A stretch of 64,000 nucleotides of DNA from JAHBXL01 sp964409775 (GTDB taxonomy: Bacteria > Planctomycetota > Phycisphaerae > Phycisphaerales > UBA1924). The translations under genes were made by a program, and so were the position numbers. Positions 52,836-61,656 of the stretch are shown piece after piece. The stretch's first letter is position 1, and the number at the start of each line of letters is the position of its first letter. The notes under the pieces are model-generated. The model saw nothing but the letters and a program-made list of their open reading frames with translations. It did no database searches and was not told the DNA's origin. The stretch covers positions 7,239 through 71,238 of the forward strand of contig CAYPEI010000022.1 of the NCBI GenBank assembly GCA_964409775.1, read 5' to 3'.

Positions 52836-54239
52836 GCTCGTCGCCCCGAGCGCACCCGCCCGCAGCCGCTTCACCTCTTCCAGCCGTTCCTTGAGCAGTT
52901 TCTCCGCGCCGAACTCCGTCGGCCGGTAGTAGTTCTTCGCGACGCCCAGGTAGTCCTGCGTGCCGACCATCCCCACGCCGCGGTCGCTCGTACGGATGCC
53001 CTCGGTGTGTGCATACGCGTACTGCTCGCCATCGCGTGGGGCGGACGAGCCCTCGGACTTCTGCCCCGCCTTGCGCACGTTGCCGTCCTTGATGTGCATG
53101 GGCACCGGCACTGTGCGCCCCTCCTTCACATCCGCCATCGCGGCATCGATCGCCATGTACGCCGCGTTGCTCTTGGGGGCGAGCGCCAGGTACGTCGCGC
53201 ACTGCGCCAGAATGATCCGCGCCTCGGGCATGCCCACCCGCTCGACCAGTTCCCAGCACGCCGCGGCCACCATGATGCCGCGGGGGTCGGCGTTCCCGAT
53301 GTCCTCGCTCGCCAAGATCGCCAGCCGCCGCGCGATGAACCGCACATCCTCACCCGCATCCAGCATCATCGCGATCCAGTAGATTGCGGCGTCTGGGTCG
53401 CTGCCGCGGACACTCTTGATCATCGCGCTCGCCGCATCGTAATGCCCATCGCCGGTGTGGTCGTAGACCGCGGCCTTCTGCTGGATGGAGTCTTCAGCAT
53501 CCTGGCGCGAGATCACGACCGGCCCATCGGCGGGACCGCCGGAACTGAGCACCGCCACTTCCAGCGCGGTGAGCGCCCGCCGCGCATCGCCGTCGCACTT
53601 CACCGCCCACACCCGCAGCGCTTCATCATCCACCCGCAGGTCGATCTTCCCGTACCCGCGCTCCGGGTCCGCGATTGCCCGCCGCAGCACCTCGATGATC
53701 TCTTCCTCCGTGAGCGCGTCGAGCCGGAACAGCGTCGAGCGCGACACCAGCGCGGAGTTGACGGCAAACAGCGGGTTCTCCGTCGTCGCCCCGATCAGCG
53801 TCAGCACGCCCCGCTCCACATCCGCCAGCAGCACATCCTGCTGCGCCCGGCTGAACCGGTGGATCTCATCGAGAAACAAGACCGTCCGCTTGCCATTCTC
53901 CAGCAGGCGCTTGCGGGCCAACTCGCTGATCTCCCGGATCCGCGCGACGCCGACCGATGCCGCGTTCTCCCGCTCGAAGTATCGGTTCGTGTGCCGCGCG
54001 ATCAACTCCGCGAGCGTCGTCTTCCCCGTCCCCGGCGGTCCGTGCAGCACAATGCTCGTCAGCGCACCGCGCCCCGCGCCCGCCTTCTCCGCCTGCAGCA
54101 TGCGCCACAGCAGTTTCCCCGGCGCGAGGATGTGCTTCTGCCCGGCAAACTCTTCGATCGTCCGCGGGCGCATCCGCACCGCCAGCGGCTCCACGCCGCG
54201 GATCGCGTTCTCGCGCTTCTCGGCCCAGAGGTCGGTCAC
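52773..54239 (-). CDS. rarA: Replication-associated recombination protein A (RarA/MgsA)
   Basis: 488 residues from a GTG at 54239 (VTDLWAEKR); the much longer frame upstream is a shadow. AAA+ ATPase that acts at stalled forks. Motifs: PLAVRMRPRTIEEFAGQKHIL, Walker A HGPPGTGKTTLAEL, Walker B FLDEIHRFSRAQQD, sensor-1 LIGATTENPLF, arginine-finger region SALVSRSTLFRL, then GDARRALTALE and the tetramerisation/C-terminal region SVRGSDPDAAIYWIAMMLDAG and PTEFGAEKLLKERLE. The final ~20 residues (EEGPQSSQGGHRGHGG) are encoded by the intergenic repeat. No ribosome site precedes the start. Confidence 0.94.
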   Translation of the reverse strand: MTDLWAEKRENAIRGVEPLAVRMRPRTIEEFAGQKHILAPGKLLWRMLQAEKAGAGRGALTSIVLHGPPGTGKTTLAELIARHTNRYFERENAASVGVARIREISELARKRLLENGKRTVLFLDEIHRFSRAQQDVLLADVERGVLTLIGATTENPLFAVNSALVSRSTLFRLDALTEEEIIEVLRRAIADPERGYGKIDLRVDDEALRVWAVKCDGDARRALTALEVAVLSSGGPADGPVVISRQDAEDSIQQKAAVYDHTGDGHYDAASAMIKSVRGSDPDAAIYWIAMMLDAGEDVRFIARRLAILASEDIGNADPRGIMVAAACWELVERVGMPEARIILAQCATYLALAPKSNAAYMAIDAAMADVKEGRTVPVPMHIKDGNVRKAGQKSEGSSAPRDGEQYAYAHTEGIRTSDRGVGMVGTQDYLGVAKNYYRPTEFGAEKLLKERLEEVKRLRAGALGATSEEGPQSSQGGHRGHGGEAGK

Positions 54240-54309
54240 ACCGGAGCGTAGGTAGTCGTGCCGAGCATCTCGTGACCATCGCCCTTTGTGCAAAGCGACC
54301 CGATCGGGT

Positions 54310-54383
54310 GACGGGCTCCGCGCCCCGGGTTCCGGCGGAGGGTGCCCCGCGCCACTTCCGGAACCCGGGCCCCGAAACCCGTC
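54310..54383. repeat. Long palindrome in the rarA-plsC divergent region
   Basis: Outer arms GACGGG (54310-54315)/CCCGTC (54378-54383) and perfect 12-bp inner arms CCCGGGTTCCGG (54324-54335)/CCGGAACCCGGG (54358-54369). A separate ACCCGATCGGGT palindrome lies just upstream. It could be a regulatory hairpin in the leader of the acyltransferase gene or another extragenic palindrome. Confidence 0.6.
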
Positions 54384-54420
54384 CCCTGATCCTCGGCTTG
54401 TGCACGCTAACATCCGCCCC

Positions 54421-55167
54421 GTGAGTCTCGCGTCGGCAATCCTCGTTCTGGCCGGTTCCTGGCTCGTCTGGGCCGCGCTTGCCCACGCTCTCGCCGTGCT
54501 CTCGCCGCGGCCGGGCGACATCAACGTCTCCCTCGCCATGCTCTTTGCCCGAGCGCACGCGCGCCTGATGCAGGGCCTTCGCGTCGACGGACGCGAGCAC
54601 ATCCCGCCGACACGCAACGCCGGTCCGCTGGTCGTCGTCGCCAACCACACCTCCGGCCTCGACCCCATGCTCATCCAGTCCGTCTGCCCCTTCGAGATCA
54701 AGTGGATGATGGCCAGGGACATGCAGCACCCGCGCTTCGCCTGGCTGTGGGAACTCGCGGATGTCATCTCCGTCAACCGTGTCGAAGTCGCGAGCGAGAA
54801 CGGCGAGAAGATCCAGCGCGGCAACGACTCCGCCGCCGCACGCACCGCCATCAAGCATCTGAAGTCCGGCGGCGTCATCGGGGTCTATCCCGAGGGACGC
54901 ATCGCGCCGCCGGAACGCATCGTTCCCTTCGCGCCCGGCGTCGGCTTGCTGGTCTCCCGCGGCGATGCCCGCGTGCTCCAGGTCATCATCGAGGGCACAG
55001 CGCGAACCGAGGAAATCGCGACCGCGTTGCTCGTCCCGGCGCGGGCGAGGCTCCGGTTCCTTCCGATGCGCGACTATTCTGGAATGTCCGCCGCGGAAAT
55101 CGCCGCCGATCTTCAACAGCGTCTGATCAGCGAGACAGGCTGGCGGATGGAGTCCGCGCCGGATTGA
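54421..55167 (+). CDS. 1-acyl-sn-glycerol-3-phosphate acyltransferase-like protein (PlsC family)
   Basis: 248 residues from GTG 54421 (VSLASAIL); no ATG or good ribosome site is near, so the start is tentative. An N-terminal hydrophobic helix (about 3-25) anchors it to the membrane. Acyltransferase motifs: NHTSGLD (HX4D, catalytic His), VNR near residue 120, YPEGRIAPP (phosphate binding) and FAPGVGLLVSRGDARVL. The family acylates lysophosphatidic acid or related lipids. Divergent from rarA. Confidence 0.88.
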   Translation: MSLASAILVLAGSWLVWAALAHALAVLSPRPGDINVSLAMLFARAHARLMQGLRVDGREHIPPTRNAGPLVVVANHTSGLDPMLIQSVCPFEIKWMMARDMQHPRFAWLWELADVISVNRVEVASENGEKIQRGNDSAAARTAIKHLKSGGVIGVYPEGRIAPPERIVPFAPGVGLLVSRGDARVLQVIIEGTARTEEIATALLVPARARLRFLPMRDYSGMSAAEIAADLQQRLISETGWRMESAPD

Positions 55168-55188
55168 CGTGGCCGTTCGATCCGCCCG

Positions 55189-56460
55189 TCACCCTGTTGC
55201 CACGCGCTCGAGTTCCACCGCCGCGGCCGCCGCGCCGTCTTCACCGCGCAACCTCGCACCGATCTCCACCGCCTTGGCCGCGTAGACCGGGTTGCCGAGC
55301 ACTTCGCGCAGCGCTCTCTCCAGCCTCGCGGCGCTGGCACGGGTGGCGTTGAGCGTCACCGAGCAGCCGAGGCGCTTGGCACGCAGCGCGTTGTCGAACT
55401 GGTCGTACGCGTGCGGCACGCAGACGGTCGGTCTCCCGCTCCGCCAGGCCTGTGCCGTCGTTCCGACGCCGCAGTGATGCACGATGCACGCCGCGCGCGG
55501 AAAGAGCGCGGAATAGGGCGCATAGTCAAACGCGCGGATGCCGGGGCCAAGTTCGCTCGGCGGCGGCGCATACTCGGGCCGGTTCGTGAGCAGGATCGCC
55601 CGGCGGCCGAGTTTCCTCGCCGCTCGGGCCGCCTGCACATAGAACGCCGCACCGGCGTGCACGACGGCCGTGCCGAGCGTGAACACAACCGGCGGTTCGC
55701 CGGCGCGCTCGCACTCCTCGACAAACCGCTCGACCTCAGGTGTGCCGTGCTCGAACCGCGCAAACCGGTCATGCCACGCAAACCCGCAGATCCGCGCGCT
55801 GGGCGGATCGCCCGCGAGCAAGCCGCGGATCGCCGGCGACCACAGCCCGATCGCGGCGTTCCCCGCCGCGGCTTCCGAGAAGACCATGTCCCGCCCGGGC
55901 GGGAGGCCCAGTCCGCGCCGCGTCGCGTTCAAGGGGCGATCAAACTGCCACCGCATGATGAGTTTGCCCAGCCACAGGCCGAATCGCGAGAACCTCTCGA
56001 TGGGGTTCTCCGGCGCCCAGGGGTGATAGCGTGCCGGATCGCGAGGGTTGAACCACATCGCCGGCGACAGCACGCCCGTGGCCCACGGCACGCCGCGGCG
56101 GGCACACGCCCACGCCGTGCCCGTGCAGATGTGGTGCGAGAAAACGACATCGGGCCTGAACGAGATCAGCAGTTCATCGGTGCGGTTGAAGATTGTCTGG
56201 ACATGCGGAAACACCAACTCGCGCAGGATGACGAGCGACCCGCGCGTCGGGTGCACCGCGTTGGGCAGTTGCGCGAGGATGCGGAAGTCGATCTCTTCCC
56301 CGAGCGGCTCCATCTTCAGGCCCGCCTGGGCAACCGCGGACTCAAAGAACGGGTTGACCAGCATGCGAACTTCGTGCCCACGCGCTGCCAGCGCCCGCCC
56401 CACGGCGATAAACGGGTTCACATCCCCCGAAGACCCGACAGTGGCGATCAGCACGCGCAT
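55189..56460 (-). CDS. UDP-glycosyltransferase family (GT1/MGT-like)
   Basis: 423 residues from ATG 56460 (MRVLIATVGSSGDVNPF), a textbook N-terminus for this family. GT-B fold: N-terminal acceptor domain (SGDVNPFIAVGRALAARGHEV, VVFSHHICTGTAWA), C-terminal nucleotide-sugar domain with PPVVFTLGTAVVHAG, and the donor-binding region IVHHCGVGTTAQAWRSGRPTVCVPHAYDQFDNA, close to the HxGxGT...P...DQ consensus. It transfers sugars to lipids, sterols or natural products; the donor and acceptor are unknown. Converges with the acyltransferase gene, which may hint at a glycolipid pathway. Confidence 0.92.
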   Translation of the reverse strand: MRVLIATVGSSGDVNPFIAVGRALAARGHEVRMLVNPFFESAVAQAGLKMEPLGEEIDFRILAQLPNAVHPTRGSLVILRELVFPHVQTIFNRTDELLISFRPDVVFSHHICTGTAWACARRGVPWATGVLSPAMWFNPRDPARYHPWAPENPIERFSRFGLWLGKLIMRWQFDRPLNATRRGLGLPPGRDMVFSEAAAGNAAIGLWSPAIRGLLAGDPPSARICGFAWHDRFARFEHGTPEVERFVEECERAGEPPVVFTLGTAVVHAGAAFYVQAARAARKLGRRAILLTNRPEYAPPPSELGPGIRAFDYAPYSALFPRAACIVHHCGVGTTAQAWRSGRPTVCVPHAYDQFDNALRAKRLGCSVTLNATRASAARLERALREVLGNPVYAAKAVEIGARLRGEDGAAAAAVELERVATG

Positions 56461-56559
56461 GGGCAAGCAGGATAGTGGCCGCGCATCCCATAAGTCCCCT
56501 CTCCCCGGCCTACTACGATTCGCCTCTCGCCCACTTCCTTCCTTCTCTCGCCGCCTTGC

Positions 56560-56650
56560 TCCTCTCCTCTTCTCCACTCGTTGCTTCGTCTCTCCCTTCT
56601 TCTCTGTGCCCTCCGCGTCTGCTCTGTGACCTCTGTGTACCTGCCTTCCC
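56560..56650. repeat. CTCTGTG-type repeat upstream of the cysteine desulfurase gene
   Basis: CTCTGTGCCCTCCGCGTCTG and CTCTGTGACCTCTGTGTACC are of the same family as the 96-bp array. It occupies most of the gap between the glycosyltransferase and the cysteine desulfurase, leaving little room for an ordinary promoter. Confidence 0.6.
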
Positions 56651-56660
56651 TTGCACCCGC

Positions 56661-57950
56661 GTGACCGCCATCCCGATCATCCTCGACCACAACGCCACGA
56701 CGCGGCCCGCGCCGGAAGTGGCCGCGGCGATGCAGCAGATGCTGACCGAACTCTGGTTCAATCCCTCCAGCATCCACCGCCCCGGCCAGTCCGCTCGACA
56801 GCGACTCGACCTGGCGCGGCGAGCCGCCGCGGAACTCATCGGGGCCCGGCCGCGCCACATCACCTTCACCGGCAGCGGCACCGAGTCGATCGACCTGGCG
56901 ATCCGCGGGCACCTGCTGGCGCGGGGGTTGATCGGCCGCGCTGCTGCGGCAGCGGGCGCGCCGCGTGCCACGATCATCATCTCCCCTGTTGAGCACATCG
57001 CCATCCGCGATCTCGCCAGGGCGCTCGAGCGCGAAGAGCAGGTGCTGGTTCTGGCCGCCGATCTCGACGCCGAGGGCCGGGTGAGCGCCGGGTCGATCGC
57101 GCGGCTCCTCGATGAACACCATGCCCCGCAGGCGGACCCGAAGCGGGAGGTTGCGCTCGTCAGCGTGCAGTGGGCCAACAACGAGACGGGCACGATCCAG
57201 CCTGTGTGGGAGATCGGTGAACTCTGCCGCGACCGCGGCGTGACCTTTCACTGCGATGCAACGCAATGGGTCGGGAAGATGCCGACGCACATCGGGAGTG
57301 AAGGGACCGAGGGAGCCGAAGATCGAGGTTCAGCGGACTGGGCCGCGCGGCCGCTCACCGTCGACCTTCTGACTTGTTCGCCGCATAAGTTCCACGGCCC
57401 AAAGGGTGTCGGTGTGCTGTACTCGCGTCCGGGCGTCCGCACGGCAACGCTCGTTCACGGTGAGCAGGAACTGGGGCGCCGCGGCGGAACCGAGAACATC
57501 GCCGGAATCGTCGGCGCAGGCATCGCGTGCCGCCTCGCCGAAACCTGGCTCGCGGACCCTGCCAACCGAATCCGCGGCCGCGAACTGCGGGATGACTTCG
57601 AGCGCGAACTGCTCGCCCGCATCCCCGATGCCCGCATCAACGGTCCTCACGCGAGCGATCACGACCGTCTCTGGAACACGTCGAGCATCGGCTTCCCTCG
57701 CCTCGAGGCCGAGGCCCTGCTGCTGCTGCTGTCCGAACGCGGCATCGCCTGCTCCGCCGGCGCGGCGTGCTCGTCGGGCTCGCTCGAGGCCTCGCCGGTC
57801 CTCAAGGCCATGAACATCGACCCCCTCTACGCCCACGGCACCCTGCGCTTCTCAATCTCGCGCGACACCACCCGCGATGAACTCGACCGCGCGATCCCCA
57901 TCATCGCCGACTGCGTCGCTCGCCTGAAGCAGTCGATGAGTCAACTCTGA
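56661..57950 (+). CDS. Cysteine desulfurase (NifS/IscS-like)
   Basis: 429 residues from GTG 56661 (VTAIPIILDHNATT); the open frame before it is repeat-derived. PLP enzyme that takes sulfur from cysteine for Fe-S clusters or thiolation. Motifs: LDHNATTRPAPEV, FTGSGTESIDLAIRG, PVEHIAI, SVQWANNETGTIQP, FHCDATQWVGK (PLP-binding Asp), CSPHKFHGPKGVGVLY with PLP-lysine Lys243, RRGGTENIAGIVG and the Cys loop CSAGAACSSGS with catalytic Cys370. A charged insert (GSEGTEGAEDRG, about 214-225) is unusual. No IscU or SufE partner is adjacent. Confidence 0.94.
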   Translation: MTAIPIILDHNATTRPAPEVAAAMQQMLTELWFNPSSIHRPGQSARQRLDLARRAAAELIGARPRHITFTGSGTESIDLAIRGHLLARGLIGRAAAAAGAPRATIIISPVEHIAIRDLARALEREEQVLVLAADLDAEGRVSAGSIARLLDEHHAPQADPKREVALVSVQWANNETGTIQPVWEIGELCRDRGVTFHCDATQWVGKMPTHIGSEGTEGAEDRGSADWAARPLTVDLLTCSPHKFHGPKGVGVLYSRPGVRTATLVHGEQELGRRGGTENIAGIVGAGIACRLAETWLADPANRIRGRELRDDFERELLARIPDARINGPHASDHDRLWNTSSIGFPRLEAEALLLLLSERGIACSAGAACSSGSLEASPVLKAMNIDPLYAHGTLRFSISRDTTRDELDRAIPIIADCVARLKQSMSQL

Positions 57951-57972
57951 CCGTGTCACTCAGCGAACACCG

Positions 57973-58127
57973 CTCACCGCAGAGCCGCCGAGACCGCAGA
58001 GAGCCGCAGGCAACCGCGTTGTCCTCTGCCTCACACAACCTCGTGATCTGGTCCAGTTGGCCGCAAAGTCCGCGAGGACCCCGGTCCCTCCTTGACCGCT
58101 CCGCGCTCCCCGCGCCCCCGCGGTGAG
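57973..58127. repeat. Inverted-repeat element, CTCACCGC ends, after cysteine desulfurase
   Basis: CTCACCGC (57973-57980) and GCGGTGAG (58120-58127) bound 155 bp with GCAGAG-rich inner arms. It starts 22 bp after the desulfurase stop and ends 3 bp before the converging aminotransferase stop. Confidence 0.65.
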
Positions 58128-58130
58128 GCC

Positions 58131-59159
58131 CTACCCCGCCCCGCCCCCCGCATACTCCTCCACCAGCCCCCGCCACGCCGCGGCCAACTTGCCGCCGATC
58201 GGCCCCGGCACCGCATCCCCGACCGCGCTCCCCTCCACCTTCACCACCGGCAGCACGCCCCACGATGAGTTCGTCAGCAGAACCTCATCCGCCTCCAGCA
58301 CATCCGCCACCGACAACATCTGCCGCTTCACCGCCATCCCCTGATCCGCGGCCCAATCCAGCGCCCACGACCGCACCACGCCCGGCAGCACCGGGCTGGG
58401 CAAATACCCACCCTTGATTGTCGGCGCAGGCATCGGCGGCGCATCGGGATCATCAACGCCCGGCCCGCGGCCGCCCGCCCACCGAGCCCCACCCTCCTCT
58501 CCGCGCGCGATCGGCGTGATGACCTCTCCATCATTTACCAGCAGGAGGTTGCTCACGCACCCGCCCACGAGGTGATTGGTGACCGACAGCACAACCGCTT
58601 CTGCGGCGTTCTTCGCGCTGGCCGCCTGCAACTCCCGCAAGCGCCACCAGTAGTTCAGCGTCTTGTGCCCCTCGAGCGGATTGAACGGGTTCGCCCGTGC
58701 ATCGGCGATGCTCACCGCCACGCCGCGTTCGAACATCCCGGCCGGATACTCGACCGCCTGCTGCGCCACGATCAGGATCGTCGGATCGTGCTCGACCCTC
58801 GTGCCGCCCCCGGCGCTCGCCCGAGTCAGCAGGTTGAGGTCGCCCCCCGTCACGGTCAGCCGGATCCGCGCCCGCGCCAGTTCGCTCCGTCGCACCGTTT
58901 CCGCCACCGCTTCTGCGAGCGCGCCGCTCCGCAACGAGTCGCTCAACCCCAACTCACGCGCCGATGTCGCCAACCGCTCCAGGTGCTCGTCGATGCGCAT
59001 GCACCAGACCTCGCCGCCCTGGCTCACACCGCCCAGCATGGTCTCAAACAACCCGACACCATGCTGAAACCCAGCGTCAAACGGCGACAGCGCAGCACGC
59101 TCTGATTCGCTTGCGTCGAGGCTGAAGAATCGACCATTGAGAAACACAGACGTCGCCAT
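58131..59159 (-). CDS. Class IV PLP aminotransferase
   Basis: 342 residues from ATG 59159 (MATSVFLNGRFF). Fold-type IV features: SPFDAGFQHGVGLFETM at the N-terminus, RIRLTVTGGD, PLEGHKTLNYWWRLRELQ with the PLP-binding Lys, NHLVGGCVSNLLLVNDGEVITP and LLTNSSWGVLPVVKV. The family includes branched-chain aminotransferase, D-amino-acid aminotransferase and aminodeoxychorismate lyase (PabC); which one cannot be decided. A Gly/Asp/Pro-rich insert (about 228-250) is unusual. Confidence 0.88.
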   Translation of the reverse strand: MATSVFLNGRFFSLDASESERAALSPFDAGFQHGVGLFETMLGGVSQGGEVWCMRIDEHLERLATSARELGLSDSLRSGALAEAVAETVRRSELARARIRLTVTGGDLNLLTRASAGGGTRVEHDPTILIVAQQAVEYPAGMFERGVAVSIADARANPFNPLEGHKTLNYWWRLRELQAASAKNAAEAVVLSVTNHLVGGCVSNLLLVNDGEVITPIARGEEGGARWAGGRGPGVDDPDAPPMPAPTIKGGYLPSPVLPGVVRSWALDWAADQGMAVKRQMLSVADVLEADEVLLTNSSWGVLPVVKVEGSAVGDAVPGPIGGKLAAAWRGLVEEYAGGGAG

Positions 59160-59231
59160 CGTCGTTCGGCCTCGCAAGTACGCGCTCCGCTCCCTCTGCT
59201 TGCTCTGCTTTCTCTGTGCTCCATCCGCGCC

Positions 59232-60176
59232 TTACTTCTTCTCGTCCTTCTTCTTCGGGATCAACCCCTCCAGCGCCTTCTTGGCATCGTCGACGGCCTT
59301 CTCGCCCTGCTTCGCCACGTCTTCGACCTTCTTCTTCACTTCTTCCGTGGTCTTGGTCAGGTCCTGCACCGTCCCCTTCACATCCCCCAGCACCTTCATA
59401 TCCAGTTTGCTCAGGTCGCCCAGCGAGGCCAGCCTGCCCTTCAGGTCGCCCAGGATCTCCCCCGGGATCACACCCGCCCCGTTCTCCACCGCCGCGCCGA
59501 TCACCGCCTGCACGATGATGTTCGCAAGCTCGCTCATCGTCACGCCCGAGCCTGCGACGCCCTGCCCGGTCTTCCCCACGTTCTGCAGTTTGATCGCGTC
59601 GATCGGGATCGTGATCTTCTGCAGCGGAACCAGCGCGGCCCCCGCCGAGCCTGATTCCATCAGGTCGATCGACACCGTCACCTTCGTGATCGAGAGGTCA
59701 TTGACCACGAACCGCTTCTCGTCCTTCGACGGAGCCGGCTGCGGCGCGGGCTTGTCGCTTCCCCCGCCGCTGACTTTCTTCAGGTTCTCCAGGATCACGC
59801 CGTAGTTCGTCGCGCCGTCCTTCTTCTCCAGCCGCACATCGATCGCATCCAGTTTCAGGTGCGGCAGCACCACCGTGTTCTCACGCAGCGTGCTCAAAGA
59901 CACCGCGACCGAGCCATCGCCCAGCGAGAAGAAGTGGGGGCCCGGGAACCCCTGCACATTCGCCACCTTCAGGTCGTTCATCGCGAACGTCCCGCCGAAG
60001 ATGCCGACATCCGCGCTCCCCAGCGTCGTCGGCACACCGAGCGCATACGTTCCGCCCTTCTCGATCCCCGCCTTGGCGATCTTGTCCACGTAGGAGAACA
60101 GTGCGACGCCGCCGATCACCACCAACAGAACAACCAGGATCACGAGCACAAGCAGGAGTTTGATCAACTTCATCAT
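59232..60176 (-). CDS. AsmA-like membrane-anchored protein
   Basis: 314 residues from ATG 60176 with GAGG 6-7 nt upstream. One N-terminal transmembrane helix (about 3-28). The periplasmic part begins with GTYALGVPTTLGSADVGIFGGTFAMNDLKV and GFPGPHFFSLGDGSVAVSLSTL, the layout of AsmA/DUF748-type beta-taco proteins that act in envelope lipid or protein assembly. A C-terminal helical stretch (about 245-314) is Lys-rich and probably coiled coil (VKKKVEDVAKQGEKAVDDAKKAL). Precise role unknown. Confidence 0.75.
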   Translation of the reverse strand: MMKLIKLLLVLVILVVLLVVIGGVALFSYVDKIAKAGIEKGGTYALGVPTTLGSADVGIFGGTFAMNDLKVANVQGFPGPHFFSLGDGSVAVSLSTLRENTVVLPHLKLDAIDVRLEKKDGATNYGVILENLKKVSGGGSDKPAPQPAPSKDEKRFVVNDLSITKVTVSIDLMESGSAGAALVPLQKITIPIDAIKLQNVGKTGQGVAGSGVTMSELANIIVQAVIGAAVENGAGVIPGEILGDLKGRLASLGDLSKLDMKVLGDVKGTVQDLTKTTEEVKKKVEDVAKQGEKAVDDAKKALEGLIPKKKDEKK

Positions 60177-60592
60177 CGTGTACCTCGCTCTTCGCCCACC
60201 GCCCCCCACCCCCCCTGCCCCCTTCCCGCGGCCTGCCGCCAGTCCACATAGTAGTGGCCGGCCAGTGCTCCGATCACTCGTTTCTCCGCCTTCCAGTCCG
60301 CCTGCCACTTTGCCGCCGCCATGACCGCGAGCGTCGTCCGCTCCCCTGGTCCCGAACTCCTTCATCCCGACGCGGCCCGCATTCGTACTCACTCTGCCTG
60401 ACAGGCCGAGCCTATCGCATCCGCACCCTGCCCGCTCCTCGGCTGCACCGCGTCCCGTCTCCTCCGAACCCTCTTCCATCTGCTTCATCCGTGACCCGAC
60501 TTGTCCCTGCGTTGCCGCTGTGCTGCTTTCTCCTCCGCCCCTATCCTCGAACTGTGCCCGCTTCCCACGCACACACTCCCGCGCTCGGTTCC

Positions 60593-61636
60593 ATGCACGC
60601 CGCGATGTCCGCCGCCGTCGCCGCGGCCTCCTCGGTCTGCTCCGCCGTCCAGTCCCGGCTCGATCAACTCCGCGCCATCACCAAGGACGACAAGTCCCCC
60701 GTCACCATCGCCGACTTCGCCTCCCAGGCCGTTGTCGCCCGCGCTCTCCGCGCCGCCCTCGGAGATGACCTGCTCCTCGTCGGCGAGGAGTCCTCCGCCT
60801 TCCTCCGCGACCCCGGGCACGCCGCCCACCTCGAGGCCACGCTCGCCGTGCTCCGCGCCGGCGAGAACCCCGCCTGGCCGAACGTCTCACCCGAAGCGCT
60901 CTTCCACGCCATCGATGCCGGCGATGCCGATCCCCTCTCCCCTCGCGCCGCAGCCGATGGCTTCTTCACGCTCGATCCCATCGACGGCACCAAGGGCTTT
61001 CTCCGCGGCGGGCAATACGCTGTCGCGCTCGCGTTCATCAGGGATGGCACGCCGCTCCTCGCCGCCATGGGCTGCCCCAACCTCGCCCCCGACCCGACCG
61101 CCAGTGCCGAGGTCCCCGCGCACGCCGGGAGTCTCTTCTCCGCGAGCCGCGGCACGGGCAGCGTCACCCAGTGCCCCCTCCGCGCATCCTGTGGCAGGGG
61201 CGGCGGCGAACTGGCGATCTCGCCCGCGTCCCGCGCGGCCCTCGCCGGCGCACGCCGGCACCCGATCCTCGCCGAGAGTGTCGAGAGCGCGCATTCCGAT
61301 CAATCCGCTTCCGCAGTCATCATGCGCGAACTCGACCCCGCGTACACGCTCATCCGCCTCGACAGCCAGTGCAAATATGCCGTCGTCGCCCGCGGCCAGG
61401 CCGACGTCTACCTGCGACTGCCCGGCAAACAAGGCTACGTCGAGCGCATCTGGGATCACGCCGCGGGCGCGCTCATCGCCGAAGAGGCCGGCTGCATCGT
61501 TTCCGACATCGCGGGCAAGCCGCTCGACTTCTCTCACGGACGCGGCCTGGAGTTGAACAAGGGCGTCGTCGTCGCGCCCAGTATGATGCACGCCCGCATC
61601 ATCGCAGCCATCGACAAGCACCGCCCGCGCAACTGA
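60593..61636 (+). CDS. 3'(2'),5'-bisphosphate nucleotidase-like phosphatase
   Basis: 347 residues from ATG 60593; a GTG at 60554 is equally possible, and neither has a ribosome site. Inositol-monophosphatase superfamily: KDDKSPVTIADFASQAVV, VGEESS metal-binding acidic pair, DPIDGTKGFLRGGQYAVALAF metal/phosphate motif, and WDHAAGALIAEEAG near the C-terminus. The GTKGFLRGGQYAVALA variant is typical of Hal2/SAL1/CysQ enzymes that degrade 3'-phosphoadenosine 5'-phosphate from sulfate assimilation; inositol phosphates are an alternative. Twenty bp before the SLC13 transporter, so probably co-transcribed. Confidence 0.9.
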   Translation: MHAAMSAAVAAASSVCSAVQSRLDQLRAITKDDKSPVTIADFASQAVVARALRAALGDDLLLVGEESSAFLRDPGHAAHLEATLAVLRAGENPAWPNVSPEALFHAIDAGDADPLSPRAAADGFFTLDPIDGTKGFLRGGQYAVALAFIRDGTPLLAAMGCPNLAPDPTASAEVPAHAGSLFSASRGTGSVTQCPLRASCGRGGGELAISPASRAALAGARRHPILAESVESAHSDQSASAVIMRELDPAYTLIRLDSQCKYAVVARGQADVYLRLPGKQGYVERIWDHAAGALIAEEAGCIVSDIAGKPLDFSHGRGLELNKGVVVAPSMMHARIIAAIDKHRPRN

Positions 61637-61656
61637 CGATACCCGGAGACCCCCGC

